Shown here one piece after another: positions 51,068 to 60,923 of a stretch of 64,000 nucleotides of DNA. The position numbers and the translations under genes are program-made. Under the pieces are notes generated by a model. The model was not told the DNA's origin. It made no database searches and saw only the letters and a program-made list of their open reading frames with translations. Source of the stretch: JAGQZY01 sp964588335 (GTDB lineage: Bacteria; Bdellovibrionota; Bdellovibrionia; Bdellovibrionales; JAGQZY01); contig CAZPOV010000001.1 in NCBI GenBank assembly GCA_964588335.1, positions 124,001 to 188,000 on the forward strand, given 5' to 3'. Positions within the stretch are counted from its first letter, which is position 1, and every line of letters starts with the position of its first letter.

Positions 51068-51795
51068 TCGCTAAAACCATTGAAGGATTTTTGTGCCCCT
51101 TGCAAGGATTTCGAATTATTTTGTCGAGTCCGAAAAACATGATTTATTCGGTCATTCCTTTTTTGATCGGATTTCTTATTGTTGGCCTCGGCTACTTTGC
51201 GGCCTCCGAGTATCTCAATCCATGGGTGGGCTCATGGACGGAAAACTCAGCCTTCCTGCGTGATTGGGATATTTTAAAATCAATCCTTGATGTTTTTCTT
51301 ATTATTGTCGGTTGGATTTTAGTTTCGTTACTCAATTTTTTAGCCGGCTATCTCTGTATTATTATCTTTGCCGGTCCATTTTATGCTTTGATGGTAGAGA
51401 ATATTTTCAAATTGGAATTACCAGATAAAAAGCCGCGAAGTGATTTTCGACTGATTGTTGGTATGTTTTTCATTGGAATTCTTAAAGCTCTCTTGTTTCT
51501 TTTGGTTGGAATTTTTTGTTTTCTGTTAACTTTCGTGCCGGTGGTAAACCTATTAGCTCCTCTTATTTTAACTCTGACTGTGGCTTTTGATTGTGCTGAC
51601 TATGCATTTGAGGTGGATTTTTTAAAGCTCAGACAGAGATTCGCCTTTTTTAGACAAAATTTTTGGAATTTTTTCGGACTCAGCCTTGCAATCCTTGCCA
51701 CAGGCCTGCTACCGGGCTCATTTTTTATACTTTTACCAGTCTTTATTTGCGGCGCTACAAAAATGTATATTCAACGACAATCTGAGATTGTATAA
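51064..51795 (+). CDS. EI24/CysZ-like inner-membrane protein
   Basis: The protein has 243 residues with four to six hydrophobic segments. The EI24 pattern is seen: ECPLQGFRIILSSP-like start (GFLCPLQGFRIILSSPK), then FAGPFYALMVENIFK and TFVPVVNLLAPLILTLTVAFDCADYAFE. In E. coli, CysZ of this family moves sulfate; other members are uncharacterised. Lying before gshA, a role near sulfur supply is possible but unproven. ATGA overlaps link it to the TPR lipoprotein. Confidence 0.72.
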   Translation: MIAKTIEGFLCPLQGFRIILSSPKNMIYSVIPFLIGFLIVGLGYFAASEYLNPWVGSWTENSAFLRDWDILKSILDVFLIIVGWILVSLLNFLAGYLCIIIFAGPFYALMVENIFKLELPDKKPRSDFRLIVGMFFIGILKALLFLLVGIFCFLLTFVPVVNLLAPLILTLTVAFDCADYAFEVDFLKLRQRFAFFRQNFWNFFGLSLAILATGLLPGSFFILLPVFICGATKMYIQRQSEIV

Positions 51796-51802
51796 GTCAA
51801 AT

Positions 51803-53014
51803 ATGAAAGAACGACTGCATTCAAAGATTTTAGAAAAATGTGATCAACTCCAAAAGTGGTACGATGATCAGCTGACCGATCACTACATTCCCTTTTACGC
51901 CAGTTTCGATATTCGAGACGCGGGTTTCAAAATTGGCAACATTGACGGCAATATCTTTCCAGCCGGTTTCAATAATATCTGCCAAATGGACAAAGATTCA
52001 GCTCCCGAGCTGATTGAAACCTTTATGAAGGATCATTATCCAGATGTGAAGAAGATACTCTTGTTGGCCGAGGATCACTTGAAGAACAAGTATTACTGGG
52101 AAAACGTGATCGCTCTAAGTCACCTTCTGGGCGAGTCGGGTTTCTCGGTTGAAGTTGGAATGCTATCTGATGAAATTTCTGGAAGTGTCGAGCTTGAGTC
52201 CTTTTCTGGAAAAACCGTGCATGTCGAAAAAGTCTACTCAGAGGCCGGACAGCTAATGACTCGAAGTGGGAAGCCGGATTTGGTCATCTCCAATAACGAT
52301 TTTTCAAACTCTTATGACAATATCGATTTTTCAAACACATTGATGACTCCGATGCGAGACCTGGGATGGTTTCAACGGAAAAAGCACAACTACTTCCAGC
52401 ACTACAATCAAGTGGCTAAAGAGTTTGCTGATTTTCTTGATGAGGACCCTTGGCTTTTTCAGGTGACCACACGTCATTTTAAGAATTTTGATGTGGGTGA
52501 TGAAGCCAGTCGTGATCAATTGGCGCAAGAGGTGGATCAAGTTCTTGCCGACATGAAAACGAAGTATCAAGAGCACAATGTCGAAGAGGAGCCCACGGTC
52601 TTCTTAAAAAATAATTCGGGGACCTATGGCCTTGGCGTTGTTAGTACCAACAGTGGCGATGATGTCCGCTCCTGGAACTATAAGTCTAAAAAGAAAATGA
52701 AAGCCGCCAAAGGTGGTGGTGGGTTCACAGAGGTGATTGTGCAAGAAGGCGTTCCCACGGTGTTGACCGAGGAAGGGGCCACTGCTGAGCCGGTCCTTTA
52801 TATGTTGGGACCTGATCTTGCCGGAGGCTTTCTTCGCACCCATAACAAAAAGGCGTCCAATGAAAGTTTGAATAGCCCAGGGGCCGTTTATAAACGGCTT
52901 TGCCTGAGTGATTTAAAAGTCGGAGCCGAGGGCTGTCCGCTAGAAAATGTTTACGGCTGGGTGGCCAAGCTTGGGTTGTTAGCAATCAGCAAAGAGGCAC
53001 AAGCCCTGCGATGA
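51803..53014 (+). CDS. gshA: Glutamate-cysteine ligase, Acidithiobacillus-type GshA
   Basis: The protein has 403 residues. It makes gamma-glutamylcysteine, the first step of glutathione synthesis. Its motifs fit the short ATP-grasp-like family named after Acidithiobacillus ferrooxidans: NNDFSNSYDNIDF, MRDLGWFQRKKHNYFQHYN, LKNNSGTYGLGVV and YMLGPDLAGGFLRTH. It is unrelated in sequence to E. coli GshA. The ATG at 51803 is chosen because upstream residues belong to the previous gene read in another frame. No gshB is found nearby. Confidence 0.85.
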   Translation: MKERLHSKILEKCDQLQKWYDDQLTDHYIPFYASFDIRDAGFKIGNIDGNIFPAGFNNICQMDKDSAPELIETFMKDHYPDVKKILLLAEDHLKNKYYWENVIALSHLLGESGFSVEVGMLSDEISGSVELESFSGKTVHVEKVYSEAGQLMTRSGKPDLVISNNDFSNSYDNIDFSNTLMTPMRDLGWFQRKKHNYFQHYNQVAKEFADFLDEDPWLFQVTTRHFKNFDVGDEASRDQLAQEVDQVLADMKTKYQEHNVEEEPTVFLKNNSGTYGLGVVSTNSGDDVRSWNYKSKKKMKAAKGGGGFTEVIVQEGVPTVLTEEGATAEPVLYMLGPDLAGGFLRTHNKKASNESLNSPGAVYKRLCLSDLKVGAEGCPLENVYGWVAKLGLLAISKEAQALR

Positions 53015-53583
53015 TTGAAAAACCCAAGGAGTCTGGCTCTTGGTTTGCCAAGGGCGCGCTTTATTCAATCACTCTTCTAAACACCTATATTTACACCTGC
53101 CTCTCTGTGATCGTGATGCAGTTTTTGGGATTTCCTTATCAGCCCTTTTCGGATGTCGATCTGCTGTTGAATGGCCTGTATATCGCGACTCCTGTTTTTC
53201 TTCCCATCGCTTACCTTTTGTCTCGCATGAAAATCGAAACCATGGAGCAAGCAAACAGTGCCAAAGCCATGTTTCGTTTCTATGTCTTTGTGATTCCGGG
53301 GTTGGCGGTTTATTGCTTCCTTTTCATGTATATCAACATCAATTTTGCCCCGGGTGGTGAGCGCCTCTGCTCTGGTGAGGTGGTGGATAAATCACAGGTG
53401 AAGGTACAAAATGGAATCAGTTATCGCTTTCAAATCCTTTGCGAAGATGCTTTAGACCAATCTTTTCTCGTTGAGAGACGGACCACAAAAGACATCTGGC
53501 AGGACACTTACAAAGGCGATTTGCGTCCTTTGACTTACATCAAGGGTCGTCTGGGTGTGGATTTGATCGTCAAAACAAATTAA
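53011..53583 (+). CDS. Small membrane protein of unknown function
   Basis: The protein has 190 residues. Three membrane spans lie near 15-40, 55-75 and 85-110, followed by a soluble extracytoplasmic or cytoplasmic C-terminal domain with two cysteines (LCSGEVV and ILCEDAL). No family is recognised. It overlaps gshA by four bases (ATGA) and shares its stop region with the convergent MAPEG gene. Confidence 0.7.
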   Translation: MIEKPKESGSWFAKGALYSITLLNTYIYTCLSVIVMQFLGFPYQPFSDVDLLLNGLYIATPVFLPIAYLLSRMKIETMEQANSAKAMFRFYVFVIPGLAVYCFLFMYININFAPGGERLCSGEVVDKSQVKVQNGISYRFQILCEDALDQSFLVERRTTKDIWQDTYKGDLRPLTYIKGRLGVDLIVKTN

Positions 53584-53999
53584 ACTGAAAAGGCTTGCAG
53601 AAGGGTTGATATCCACATTCCAAGAACACAAAAGGCTCCGAAGAAGAAGACACCGGCTCGCCTCATGACATTGTTTGATCTTAAATGAATCCAACTGTGG
53701 ATCAGTCGACTACAAACAAAAACACAGGCGAGTGCAAAAAACACAGTGTTGGCCGCGCCAAAGTGCAGAGCGACGGCACACGTGATCATAAACAGAAGTG
53801 GCAATTGAAACTGGTTATTGTAGTGATTGCCGTAAACCACAATATCGTCGGGAACGTCCCCTTGATAGGCTTTAAAGTAGCGACCTCGCATACGTTTATT
53901 TTTGACCGCCTTAAAGCGAACGGCAAACATCAGTAAGCCGATCCCCAAGATATAAACATAATAGAAGGCCATAAGCCCCAGCAGGGCGCGGTCCCACAT
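53580..53999 (-). CDS. MAPEG-family membrane protein
   Basis: The protein has 139 residues with four membrane spans. MAPEG hallmarks are seen: VYGNHYNNQFQLPLLFM (the R/N-x-x-N-x-x-E-like core) and CSRLIHSWIHLRSNNVMRR. MAPEG proteins include glutathione-dependent enzymes and other bacterial members of unknown role. Its place next to gshA and pepA is notable, but on the opposite strand from gshA. It starts directly at the stop of pepA, so the two are cotranscribed. Confidence 0.8.
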   Translation of the reverse strand: MWDRALLGLMAFYYVYILGIGLLMFAVRFKAVKNKRMRGRYFKAYQGDVPDDIVVYGNHYNNQFQLPLLFMITCAVALHFGAANTVFFALACVFVCSRLIHSWIHLRSNNVMRRAGVFFFGAFCVLGMWISTLLQAFSV

Positions 54000-55469
54000 T
54001 TATTTATGGTTCCTTGCCAACTGCACAAAAGTTCGAACCATAACTCCCGAAGCGCCTTTGGCGGGAGCGTAGGAGAGGCGTCCCCCAACGTGCCAGCCGG
54101 TGCCGGCTACGTCAAAGTGAGTCCAAGGAATGTCCTTTTCAACAAAGTTTTCAAGAAAGGCCGCTGCTGTGGCACTGCCGGCTCCGCGCGAGGGCGCCAG
54201 GTTTGTGAGGTCGGCGTAGGTGCCTTTCATGTCGTTGCTATGGTGATCACATAAAGGCATCGGCCAAACTTCTTCGCCGGTTTGCTCGGCGGCTTTTTTC
54301 ACCAAGTCCGACATTTTCTTATTGCGTGTGTAAAACCCCGTGTGAATGTTTCCAAGAGCGATAACCATTGCACCCGTTAAAGTCGCTGCATCACAAATCC
54401 AGGCCGGCTTTTGTTCACTGGCATAAGAAAGAGCGTCAGCCAAGATCAGACGTCCTTCGGCATCGGTGTTATTGACTTCAATTGTTTTGCCATTGCGTGC
54501 TTTGCGAATATCTCCTGGCTTGTTGGCAGACGGGCCCGGCATGTTTTCGCTGGCCGGCACGTAGGCGGTGACGTTGACCTTCAGTTTTAAGGCGGCAATG
54601 GTCTTCATTGCGCCAATCACGGCGGCGCCGCCTTGCATGTCGTATTTCATCTCTTCCATACCGGCCGACGGCTTGAGGCTGATTCCCCCAGCGTCGAAGG
54701 TGAGGCCTTTTCCAACAAAACAAATCGGTTTTTTAGAAGCGGCCGCGCCTTTGTATTCCATGATGATAAAACGAGGCTCCTGATCACTGCCGTTTGACAC
54801 GCCAATCAGCGAGTCCATTTTCTCTTTTTCAATGCGGGCTTTGTTCCATGCTGTGACCTTCATTTTCGTGCCTTTGGCCGCATTTTTTGCCTCTTCGGCC
54901 AATTGGGTGGGGGTCATGAAGTTACCGGGGCAGTCTCCCAGCCAGCGTGCAAAGTTGACACCTTCGGCGACGATCTGAGCCTCTTCCAGAGCTTTTTTGA
55001 CACTGGCGTTTAACTTCTTTGTTGTATAAAAAACCTCAAATTCCGGTGCTGGTTTGTCAGGGGCTTTTTTGAAAGTATCAAAAGAGTAAGAAGCCATAAC
55101 AAAGGCTTCGGTAAAAGCGGCCACGGCTTTGGCTTTATCGCTTACAGGTAAAGATTCTAAAGAAACAGTGAAGTCATAAACTTTTTCAGCTTTCAATCTC
55201 TTGTAAATCTTTCCGGCCAAATCACGTAAATTCTCTTCATTCAGCTTTTGATCGCCCAATCCAACAAACAGCTGGTGGCCTTCTTCCGAGTTTCTATAAA
55301 AAACCATTTCACCACAGCTGGCCACCAGGGTTTCGTCTTTGAACTGTTCTTCTACATCAGACTGAGTGGCTGGACGGGAGCAAGCGCAGAACTTTAACTT
55401 CTTAGCTTTCTTTTCATAAAAACAAACCTGATTGGCTGAAACCGATTTTCCGTTTAAACTGAACTTCAT
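54000..55469 (-). CDS. pepA: Leucyl aminopeptidase (M17)
   Basis: The protein has 489 residues from the ATG at 55469, preceded by AGGAGAGG. The upstream frame to 55526 is rejected. It has a weakly conserved N-terminal domain and the M17 catalytic domain with FVGKGLTFDAGGISLKP, the NTDAEGRLILADAL signature and MPLCDHHSNDMKGTYADL. It removes N-terminal residues from peptides using two metal ions and works in the cytoplasm as a hexamer. It lies divergent to clpP. Confidence 0.96.
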   Translation of the reverse strand: MKFSLNGKSVSANQVCFYEKKAKKLKFCACSRPATQSDVEEQFKDETLVASCGEMVFYRNSEEGHQLFVGLGDQKLNEENLRDLAGKIYKRLKAEKVYDFTVSLESLPVSDKAKAVAAFTEAFVMASYSFDTFKKAPDKPAPEFEVFYTTKKLNASVKKALEEAQIVAEGVNFARWLGDCPGNFMTPTQLAEEAKNAAKGTKMKVTAWNKARIEKEKMDSLIGVSNGSDQEPRFIIMEYKGAAASKKPICFVGKGLTFDAGGISLKPSAGMEEMKYDMQGGAAVIGAMKTIAALKLKVNVTAYVPASENMPGPSANKPGDIRKARNGKTIEVNNTDAEGRLILADALSYASEQKPAWICDAATLTGAMVIALGNIHTGFYTRNKKMSDLVKKAAEQTGEEVWPMPLCDHHSNDMKGTYADLTNLAPSRGAGSATAAAFLENFVEKDIPWTHFDVAGTGWHVGGRLSYAPAKGASGVMVRTFVQLARNHK

Positions 55470-55634
55470 TTTAATCCTCTCCTGAACTTTAATCCGAGAA
55501 ATATGACACGCTCTGAGCCCGGACAAAAGTCGGGGGAGCGTTAATTATAGTGCGCGTTAAATGGGTACCATAGGTCGAGTATCAAGAGAAGAGATTTTCT
55601 GTTAAGTGAAAGGCAAAAAAGCCCGAAGAGAAGC

Positions 55635-55664
55635 TTGTCAAAACCAAAAATGGACACATAGTAA
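55635..55664 (+). promoter_or_regulatory. Possible promoter of clpP
   Basis: TTGTCA (55635-55640), an 18-base spacer, then TAGTAA (55659-55664). The -35 box is good and the -10 poor, so this is a candidate only. It lies about 30 bases before the clpP ATG. Confidence 0.3.
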
Positions 55665-55691
55665 AGTATGGCCCATTGCCAAAGGAGTATC

Positions 55692-56303
55692 ATGAGTAAT
55701 CTAGTTCCAGTCGTCATCGAGCAAACACCCCGTGGGGAGCGTAGTTATGATATTTATTCTCGTCTTTTGAAGGACCGGATCATACTTATTGGAACTCCGA
55801 TTAACTCTGCTGTCGCTAACAACGTTATTGCGCAAATGCTTTTCTTGGAGGCGGATAATCCGGACAAAGATATTCAATTGTATATCAATTCTCCGGGCGG
55901 AAGTGTGTGGGACGGTTTAGGCATTTATGACATTATGCAATTCGTTAAATGTGATGTGTCCACCACCTGCATCGGTATGGCGGCCAGTATGGGATCCTTG
56001 TTGTTAACAGCGGGAACCAAGGGGAAGCGCTTTGTGTTACCCAATGCCCAAGTGATGATTCACCAGCCTTTGATTAGCGGTGGTTTGGCTGGACAGGCCA
56101 GTGATATTGAAATTCAGGCCAAAAATTTAATGCGCACCAAAGAGCGCTTAACTCGAATTTATGAATCTCATACCGGACAAGATTTCGAAACTCTCGATCG
56201 CGCTATGGATCGCGATAACTACATGACAGCTGAGCAGGCCATGGAGTTCGGACTTGTTGATAAAGTTGTAGAATTTAGAAAAACCAGCGCGAAAGGTTCC
56301 TAA
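55692..56303 (+). CDS. clpP: ATP-dependent Clp protease proteolytic subunit
   Basis: The protein has 203 residues from the ATG at 55692, which has AAAGGAG seven bases upstream and begins MSNLVPVVIEQTPRGERSYD, the usual ClpP start. The catalytic Ser is in GMAASMGSLLL, His in MIHQP and the Asp in the C-terminal handle. An upstream frame to 55668 is rejected. It forms a barrel-shaped protease with ClpX. The stop overlaps the clpX start by one base. Confidence 0.97.
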   Translation: MSNLVPVVIEQTPRGERSYDIYSRLLKDRIILIGTPINSAVANNVIAQMLFLEADNPDKDIQLYINSPGGSVWDGLGIYDIMQFVKCDVSTTCIGMAASMGSLLLTAGTKGKRFVLPNAQVMIHQPLISGGLAGQASDIEIQAKNLMRTKERLTRIYESHTGQDFETLDRAMDRDNYMTAEQAMEFGLVDKVVEFRKTSAKGS

Positions 56304-57604
56304 TGAGTCGTAGAGAAGGATCGTCAAGTTTATTGAGATGTAGTTTTTGTGGAAAGAGCCAAAATGAGGTGAAGAAGCTCATTGCTGGCCCTGGCGTTTA
56401 TATTTGTGATGAGTGTATTGATCTTTGTACCGACATCATTGAAGAAGAAAAAGACAGAGAAGAGTCTTCCAGCGCCCAGTTTAAAGTGCCAAAACCGGTG
56501 GAGATTAAAGACCACTTAGACGAGTACGTGATTGGCCAGGACTCTGCGAAAAAATCTTTGTCAGTGGCTGTTCACAACCACTACAAGCGGATCAACAGCA
56601 CCCGTAAAAAAGATGATGTTGAGATTTCGAAAAGTAACATTTTGCTGATTGGGCCGACGGGATCTGGGAAAACTTATTTGGCACAAACCATTGCCAAGAT
56701 TTTAAATGTTCCCTTTGCTATGGCTGACGCCACCGCCTTAACCGAAGCCGGTTATGTTGGTGAAGACGTTGAAAATGTGATCTTGAACTTGTTACAAGCG
56801 GCTGACTACGACGTTGAGAAGTGTCAGCGTGGTGTGATTTATGTCGACGAAATCGATAAGATCACCCGTAAGTCTGAGAACCCTTCGATCACCCGCGATG
56901 TCAGTGGAGAAGGGGTTCAGCAAGCCTTGTTGAAAATCTTAGAAGGGACAGTGGCGAATCTTCCACCTAAAGGTGGACGTAAGCATCCTCAGCAAGAGTT
57001 CATCCAGGTCGACACTTCAAATATCTTGTTTATTTGTGGTGGAGCTTTTGTGGGTCTGGAAAAGATTGTTGAAAACAGGCTGTCAAACAAATCGTTGGGA
57101 ATCACGGCTGAAATCAAGACCACCAAAGAGAAAGAAGACGAAGGCCACGCCAGTCTTAAAAAGTTGCAGCCCGAGGATTTGTCGCGCTTTGGCTTGATTC
57201 CAGAATTTATCGGTCGTTTGCCGGTGATTTCTGTCCTTGATCAGCTTGAAGAAGACGCATTAACAGAAATACTCGTCAAGCCAAAAAATGCTTTGATTAA
57301 GCAATATCAGAAGTTGTTTTCGTTCGAGAATGTGCAATTGACCTTCACCGACGAAGCCCTTGCGGAGATTGCCAAACAGGCACTCGACCGAAAGACAGGT
57401 GCCAGGGGCCTTCGCGGAGTTATTGAAAGTGCAATGCTAGACATCATGTACGAAATTCCTTCCAAGCAGAACGTCAAAGAATGTATAATTGATGATAAGG
57501 TGATTCGCGGCGAAGCGGATCCCCAATTGATCTTCGGGACGCCTTCTAAAGAGTCCAAGTCTAAAGATAAAGACAAGGGCACAGGTTCTGCAGAAAGCGC
57601 GTAA
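56303..57604 (+). CDS. clpX: ATP-dependent Clp protease ATPase subunit ClpX
   Basis: The protein has 433 residues. An N-terminal zinc-binding domain (RCSFCGKSQNEV and YICDECIDLC; residues 12-50) is followed by the AAA+ domain with Walker A LLIGPTGSGKTYLAQ, Walker B VIYVDEIDK and the pore loop GYVGED. Sensor and ClpX-type C-terminal segments (TGARGLRGVIE) complete it. It unfolds substrates for ClpP. The C-terminal Lys/Ser tail is a little longer than in E. coli ClpX. Confidence 0.98.
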   Translation: MSRREGSSSLLRCSFCGKSQNEVKKLIAGPGVYICDECIDLCTDIIEEEKDREESSSAQFKVPKPVEIKDHLDEYVIGQDSAKKSLSVAVHNHYKRINSTRKKDDVEISKSNILLIGPTGSGKTYLAQTIAKILNVPFAMADATALTEAGYVGEDVENVILNLLQAADYDVEKCQRGVIYVDEIDKITRKSENPSITRDVSGEGVQQALLKILEGTVANLPPKGGRKHPQQEFIQVDTSNILFICGGAFVGLEKIVENRLSNKSLGITAEIKTTKEKEDEGHASLKKLQPEDLSRFGLIPEFIGRLPVISVLDQLEEDALTEILVKPKNALIKQYQKLFSFENVQLTFTDEALAEIAKQALDRKTGARGLRGVIESAMLDIMYEIPSKQNVKECIIDDKVIRGEADPQLIFGTPSKESKSKDKDKGTGSAESA

Positions 57605-57653
57605 GTCATAAAAACTGTCTCGTAGGTCAATAATCCAACCAAGGAGGAGACCT

Positions 57654-60140
57654 ATGAGTCAGGATAAAAAACAAACCGCTGATCTTCCACTATTACCTTT
57701 ACGAGATCTGATCATATTTCCTCATATGATGATGCCTCTGTTTGTGGGTCGTGAAAAAAGTATCAATGCCCTTGAAGAGGCAATGACGAAACAATCCGAT
57801 ATTGTTCTGGTGGCCCAGAAGGACGCAAAGACAAATACCCCAGGTGTGGACGATATTTATAAAATTGGAACTGTCGGTTCGATTATTCAATTGCTAAGAC
57901 TTCCCGATGGAACTGTGAAAGTTTTGATCGAAGGTAAAACCCGAGTTGAAGTTAAAAAATTTCTCGATGAAGAATCGTTCTACAAGGTGCAGGTCGATTA
58001 TCTGGATGAAGAAAAAACCGATGATTTAGAAGCCCAAGCTTTGATTCGTTCAGTCAAAACCACCTTTGAAAAATATGTGAAGCTTAATAAAAGAATTCCT
58101 CCGGAAATTCTGATGCGAGTTTCAAGCATTGATTCCTCTGGTGAATTGGCCGACATCATTGTCGCCCAATTGAATCTTAAAATTGAAGACAAACAACGCC
58201 TCCTTGAGGTGATCAATCCAGTGACTCGCCTTGAGGAACTTTTGAACTTGATGACGGGTGAGATTGAGATTTTAGAAGTCGAAAAGAAAATTCGTTCACG
58301 CGTAAAACGCCAAATGGAAAAGTCTCAGAAAGAATACTATTTGAACGAGCAGATGCAGGCCATTCAAAAAGAGCTGGGAGATAAAGACGATTACCAAAAC
58401 GAATTGATGGAACTGGAAGAAAAAGCTCGCAAGAAAAAGATGACCAAAGAGGCTCGTGAGCGTGTTCAAAAAGAGATCAAAAAACTGAAAATGATGTCGC
58501 CGATGAGTGCTGAGGCAACCGTGGTTCGCAACTACATCGATTGGATGTTAACTCTTCCTTGGGCGGAGTACGGCGAAGAAAGAAAAGATCTGGAGTACGC
58601 TGAGCAAGTTCTGAACGATGACCACTGGGGTCTGGAAAAAGTGAAAGAAAGAATTCTTGAGCACATAGCCGTGCGCTGCCTCAGTGATGAAGTCAGTGGC
58701 CCGATCCTTTGTTTGGTGGGGCCTCCTGGAGTTGGTAAAACATCATTAGCCAAGTCAGTGGCCAAGTCGTTGAACCGAGAGTTTGCACGAATTTCTTTGG
58801 GGGGTGTTCGTGATGAAGCGGAGATCCGTGGACATCGACGAACCTATGTCGGAGCCATGCCTGGTAAAATTCTTCAGGCTTTGCGCAAGGTCGATAAAGG
58901 CAATCCCCTTCTTTTACTCGATGAGATTGATAAGATGTCCAATGATTTTAAAGGCGACCCCAGTGCCGCTATGTTGGAGGTCTTGGACCCTGAGCAAAAT
59001 TCGACCTTCCAAGATCATTATCTTGAAGTGGAATACGATCTTTCTAAAGTCATGTTCTTTACAACGGCGAACTCGTTGCATACGATTCCTCGTCCATTGC
59101 TTGATCGAATGGAAATCATTTCACTTGAAGGCTATATTGATAGTGAAAAATTCAATATTGCTAAAAAGTACCTGGTTCCCAAGCAGCTTAAAAAGCATGG
59201 TTTGACGGCCTATAACGTCAACATCAACGACTCTGCGATTAAAGAGCTCATTCGGTACTACACTCGCGAAGCGGGTGTTCGTAATCTTGAGCGTCAGGTT
59301 GCCAATGTTTGCCGAAAGGTTGCAAAAGAAATTATTCGTGCCAACGAGATTTCAAAAATGAAAACCGACGACAAGAAGTCGAAAAAGAAAACCACGAAAC
59401 GAACCAAGGTTAAAAGCCAGAGCCGCAAAAAATCTTATCTTATTAATGCCAAGAAAGTTGTTGAGCTTCTAGGAGCTCATAAATACAAGCATGGCAAAGT
59501 CGAACAGGATAATGAGATCGGTTTGACCAATGGGATGGCTTATACTGAAGTCGGTGGGGATCTGTTGCCGGTTGAGGCGACAGTGGTACCAGGTCGAGGC
59601 AAGTTCACTATCACCGGTTCATTGGGTGATGTGATGAAAGAGTCTTGCACGGCCGCCTTAAGTTATGTGCGTTCCCGAGGACCTCTTTTTGCTTTAGATA
59701 AAGAGTTCTTTTTCAACATTGATGTACACATTCACGTTCCTGAAGGCGCCACTCCTAAAGATGGCCCGTCCGCGGGGTGTGCATTGACCACCAGTATCGT
59801 TTCGGCTGTTACCAAAATCCCAGTTAAGAAAACTGTGGCGATGACAGGAGAGATTACGTTGCGGGGGCGTGTCCTTGCCATTGGTGGACTTAAAGAAAAA
59901 GTCTTAGCGGCCCATCGTGGTGGAATTAAAACCATCATTGCCCCGAAAGACAATGAGAAAGACTTTAAGGATATTCCGCAAGAGGTGCTGAAAGAACTAA
60001 AGATCGTTCTTGTTGATCATGTTGACCAGGTTTTAATTCACGCTTTGGATATCAAAAATGCCAAAGAGTTGTTCAAGGCCAGAAGAGACACTGATTTGGG
60101 TCTAAAAGCGAAATACACCGGACACAGTTTGTACCATTAA
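57654..60140 (+). CDS. lon: ATP-dependent protease Lon
   Basis: The protein has 828 residues. Domains in order: N-terminal LAN domain (about 10-200), coiled coil, AAA+ with Walker A GPPGVGKTSLAKS (about 358) and Walker B LLLDEIDK, and the S16 protease domain (about 600-800) with the catalytic Ser in KDGPSAGCA and Lys in LKEKVLAAHRGG. A Lys/Arg-rich insert (about 567-592) lies between the two enzymatic parts and is not in E. coli Lon. AAGGAGGAGA precedes the ATG. A strong terminator follows the stop. Confidence 0.97.
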   Translation: MSQDKKQTADLPLLPLRDLIIFPHMMMPLFVGREKSINALEEAMTKQSDIVLVAQKDAKTNTPGVDDIYKIGTVGSIIQLLRLPDGTVKVLIEGKTRVEVKKFLDEESFYKVQVDYLDEEKTDDLEAQALIRSVKTTFEKYVKLNKRIPPEILMRVSSIDSSGELADIIVAQLNLKIEDKQRLLEVINPVTRLEELLNLMTGEIEILEVEKKIRSRVKRQMEKSQKEYYLNEQMQAIQKELGDKDDYQNELMELEEKARKKKMTKEARERVQKEIKKLKMMSPMSAEATVVRNYIDWMLTLPWAEYGEERKDLEYAEQVLNDDHWGLEKVKERILEHIAVRCLSDEVSGPILCLVGPPGVGKTSLAKSVAKSLNREFARISLGGVRDEAEIRGHRRTYVGAMPGKILQALRKVDKGNPLLLLDEIDKMSNDFKGDPSAAMLEVLDPEQNSTFQDHYLEVEYDLSKVMFFTTANSLHTIPRPLLDRMEIISLEGYIDSEKFNIAKKYLVPKQLKKHGLTAYNVNINDSAIKELIRYYTREAGVRNLERQVANVCRKVAKEIIRANEISKMKTDDKKSKKKTTKRTKVKSQSRKKSYLINAKKVVELLGAHKYKHGKVEQDNEIGLTNGMAYTEVGGDLLPVEATVVPGRGKFTITGSLGDVMKESCTAALSYVRSRGPLFALDKEFFFNIDVHIHVPEGATPKDGPSAGCALTTSIVSAVTKIPVKKTVAMTGEITLRGRVLAIGGLKEKVLAAHRGGIKTIIAPKDNEKDFKDIPQEVLKELKIVLVDHVDQVLIHALDIKNAKELFKARRDTDLGLKAKYTGHSLYH

Positions 60141-60163
60141 TTCCACAGACCTGTCTGGATTCG

Positions 60164-60192
60164 AAAAGAGCGCATTATCAATGCGCTCTTTT
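60164..60192 (+). terminator. Intrinsic terminator of lon
   Basis: Perfect 12-base stem AAAAGAGCGCAT / ATGCGCTCTTTT, loop TATCA, followed by further Ts. Confidence 0.9.
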
Positions 60193-60388
60193 TTTGTCCG
60201 CCTGGACCCTTTCGACCAATCGGACCAAGCGTTCACCATCTCCTGTTTCATTATTAGGTGTGATTTTTACTTTTTGAAAAATTACCATCCTAATATTTAG
60301 GCTATTTTTCAAAAAAAGATCGTCACTTTCCCTATTCTTGTTTCCCGAGGTATTGATCAAGCTCGCCGTCCAATGAAGGAGAGATTCA

Positions 60389-60871
60389 ATGAAGTGCCTA
60401 GCCCTGATTGCCATTTTATTTATTTCAACGACCGCCTTTGCTGCTGAAGACCAAAGCATCCTTAGCGATTTTTTAGAGAAAAATGAACCATGGGCCTCGC
60501 AGGTTTATTGTCGCCAAAACGATGGAGCTCCTGAGTGCCGCAGTATTGTTCTGTACGCCGACAAAGAATCAAGCTTCCCAGTGGAGGGCTTTCAGATCTC
60601 TTTTTGGGCTCCGGCCAGACCTTTAGCAGCCACAGAGATTTTTGTACCCACCAAGGATGTGGAAAACAATAGCGGAGAGTTTTATAGGTTTGTTGATAAT
60701 ACAATGAGCGGCACATTTACTATTTCTGAAAGTGGAACCCAGTCGGTGGTTTTTGATGGAGACACAATAACCATCCAGGGATTGCCGTTTGGAGATCTGG
60801 TTTTTGGCGACGAAAACTCCAAAGTGGTGCTTAAAAATGGAGAAAGTATTATTTATCCCATCGTCGACTAA
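60389..60871 (+). CDS. Secreted protein of unknown function
   Basis: The protein has 160 residues with a signal peptide (residues 1-18, ending TTAFA). A beta-rich domain with two cysteines (VYCRQND, PECRSI) follows. No family is recognised. A GAGAG site lies before the ATG, and a terminator lies 30 bases after the stop, so it is a single-gene unit. Confidence 0.75.
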   Translation: MKCLALIAILFISTTAFAAEDQSILSDFLEKNEPWASQVYCRQNDGAPECRSIVLYADKESSFPVEGFQISFWAPARPLAATEIFVPTKDVENNSGEFYRFVDNTMSGTFTISESGTQSVVFDGDTITIQGLPFGDLVFGDENSKVVLKNGESIIYPIVD

Positions 60872-60900
60872 TGAGTTTGGTTATTTCATTTTGAAGATTA

Positions 60901-60923
60901 AAAAAGGGCTTAGAGCCCTTTTT
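60901..60923 (+). terminator. Intrinsic terminator
   Basis: Perfect ten-base stem AAAAAGGGCT / AGCCCTTTTT with loop TAG and a T-run after it. Confidence 0.88.

Noticed and set aside
51686..51802. Longer start of gshA
   Set aside because: The extra residues are the EI24 gene read in another frame. ATG at 51803 fits the family start.
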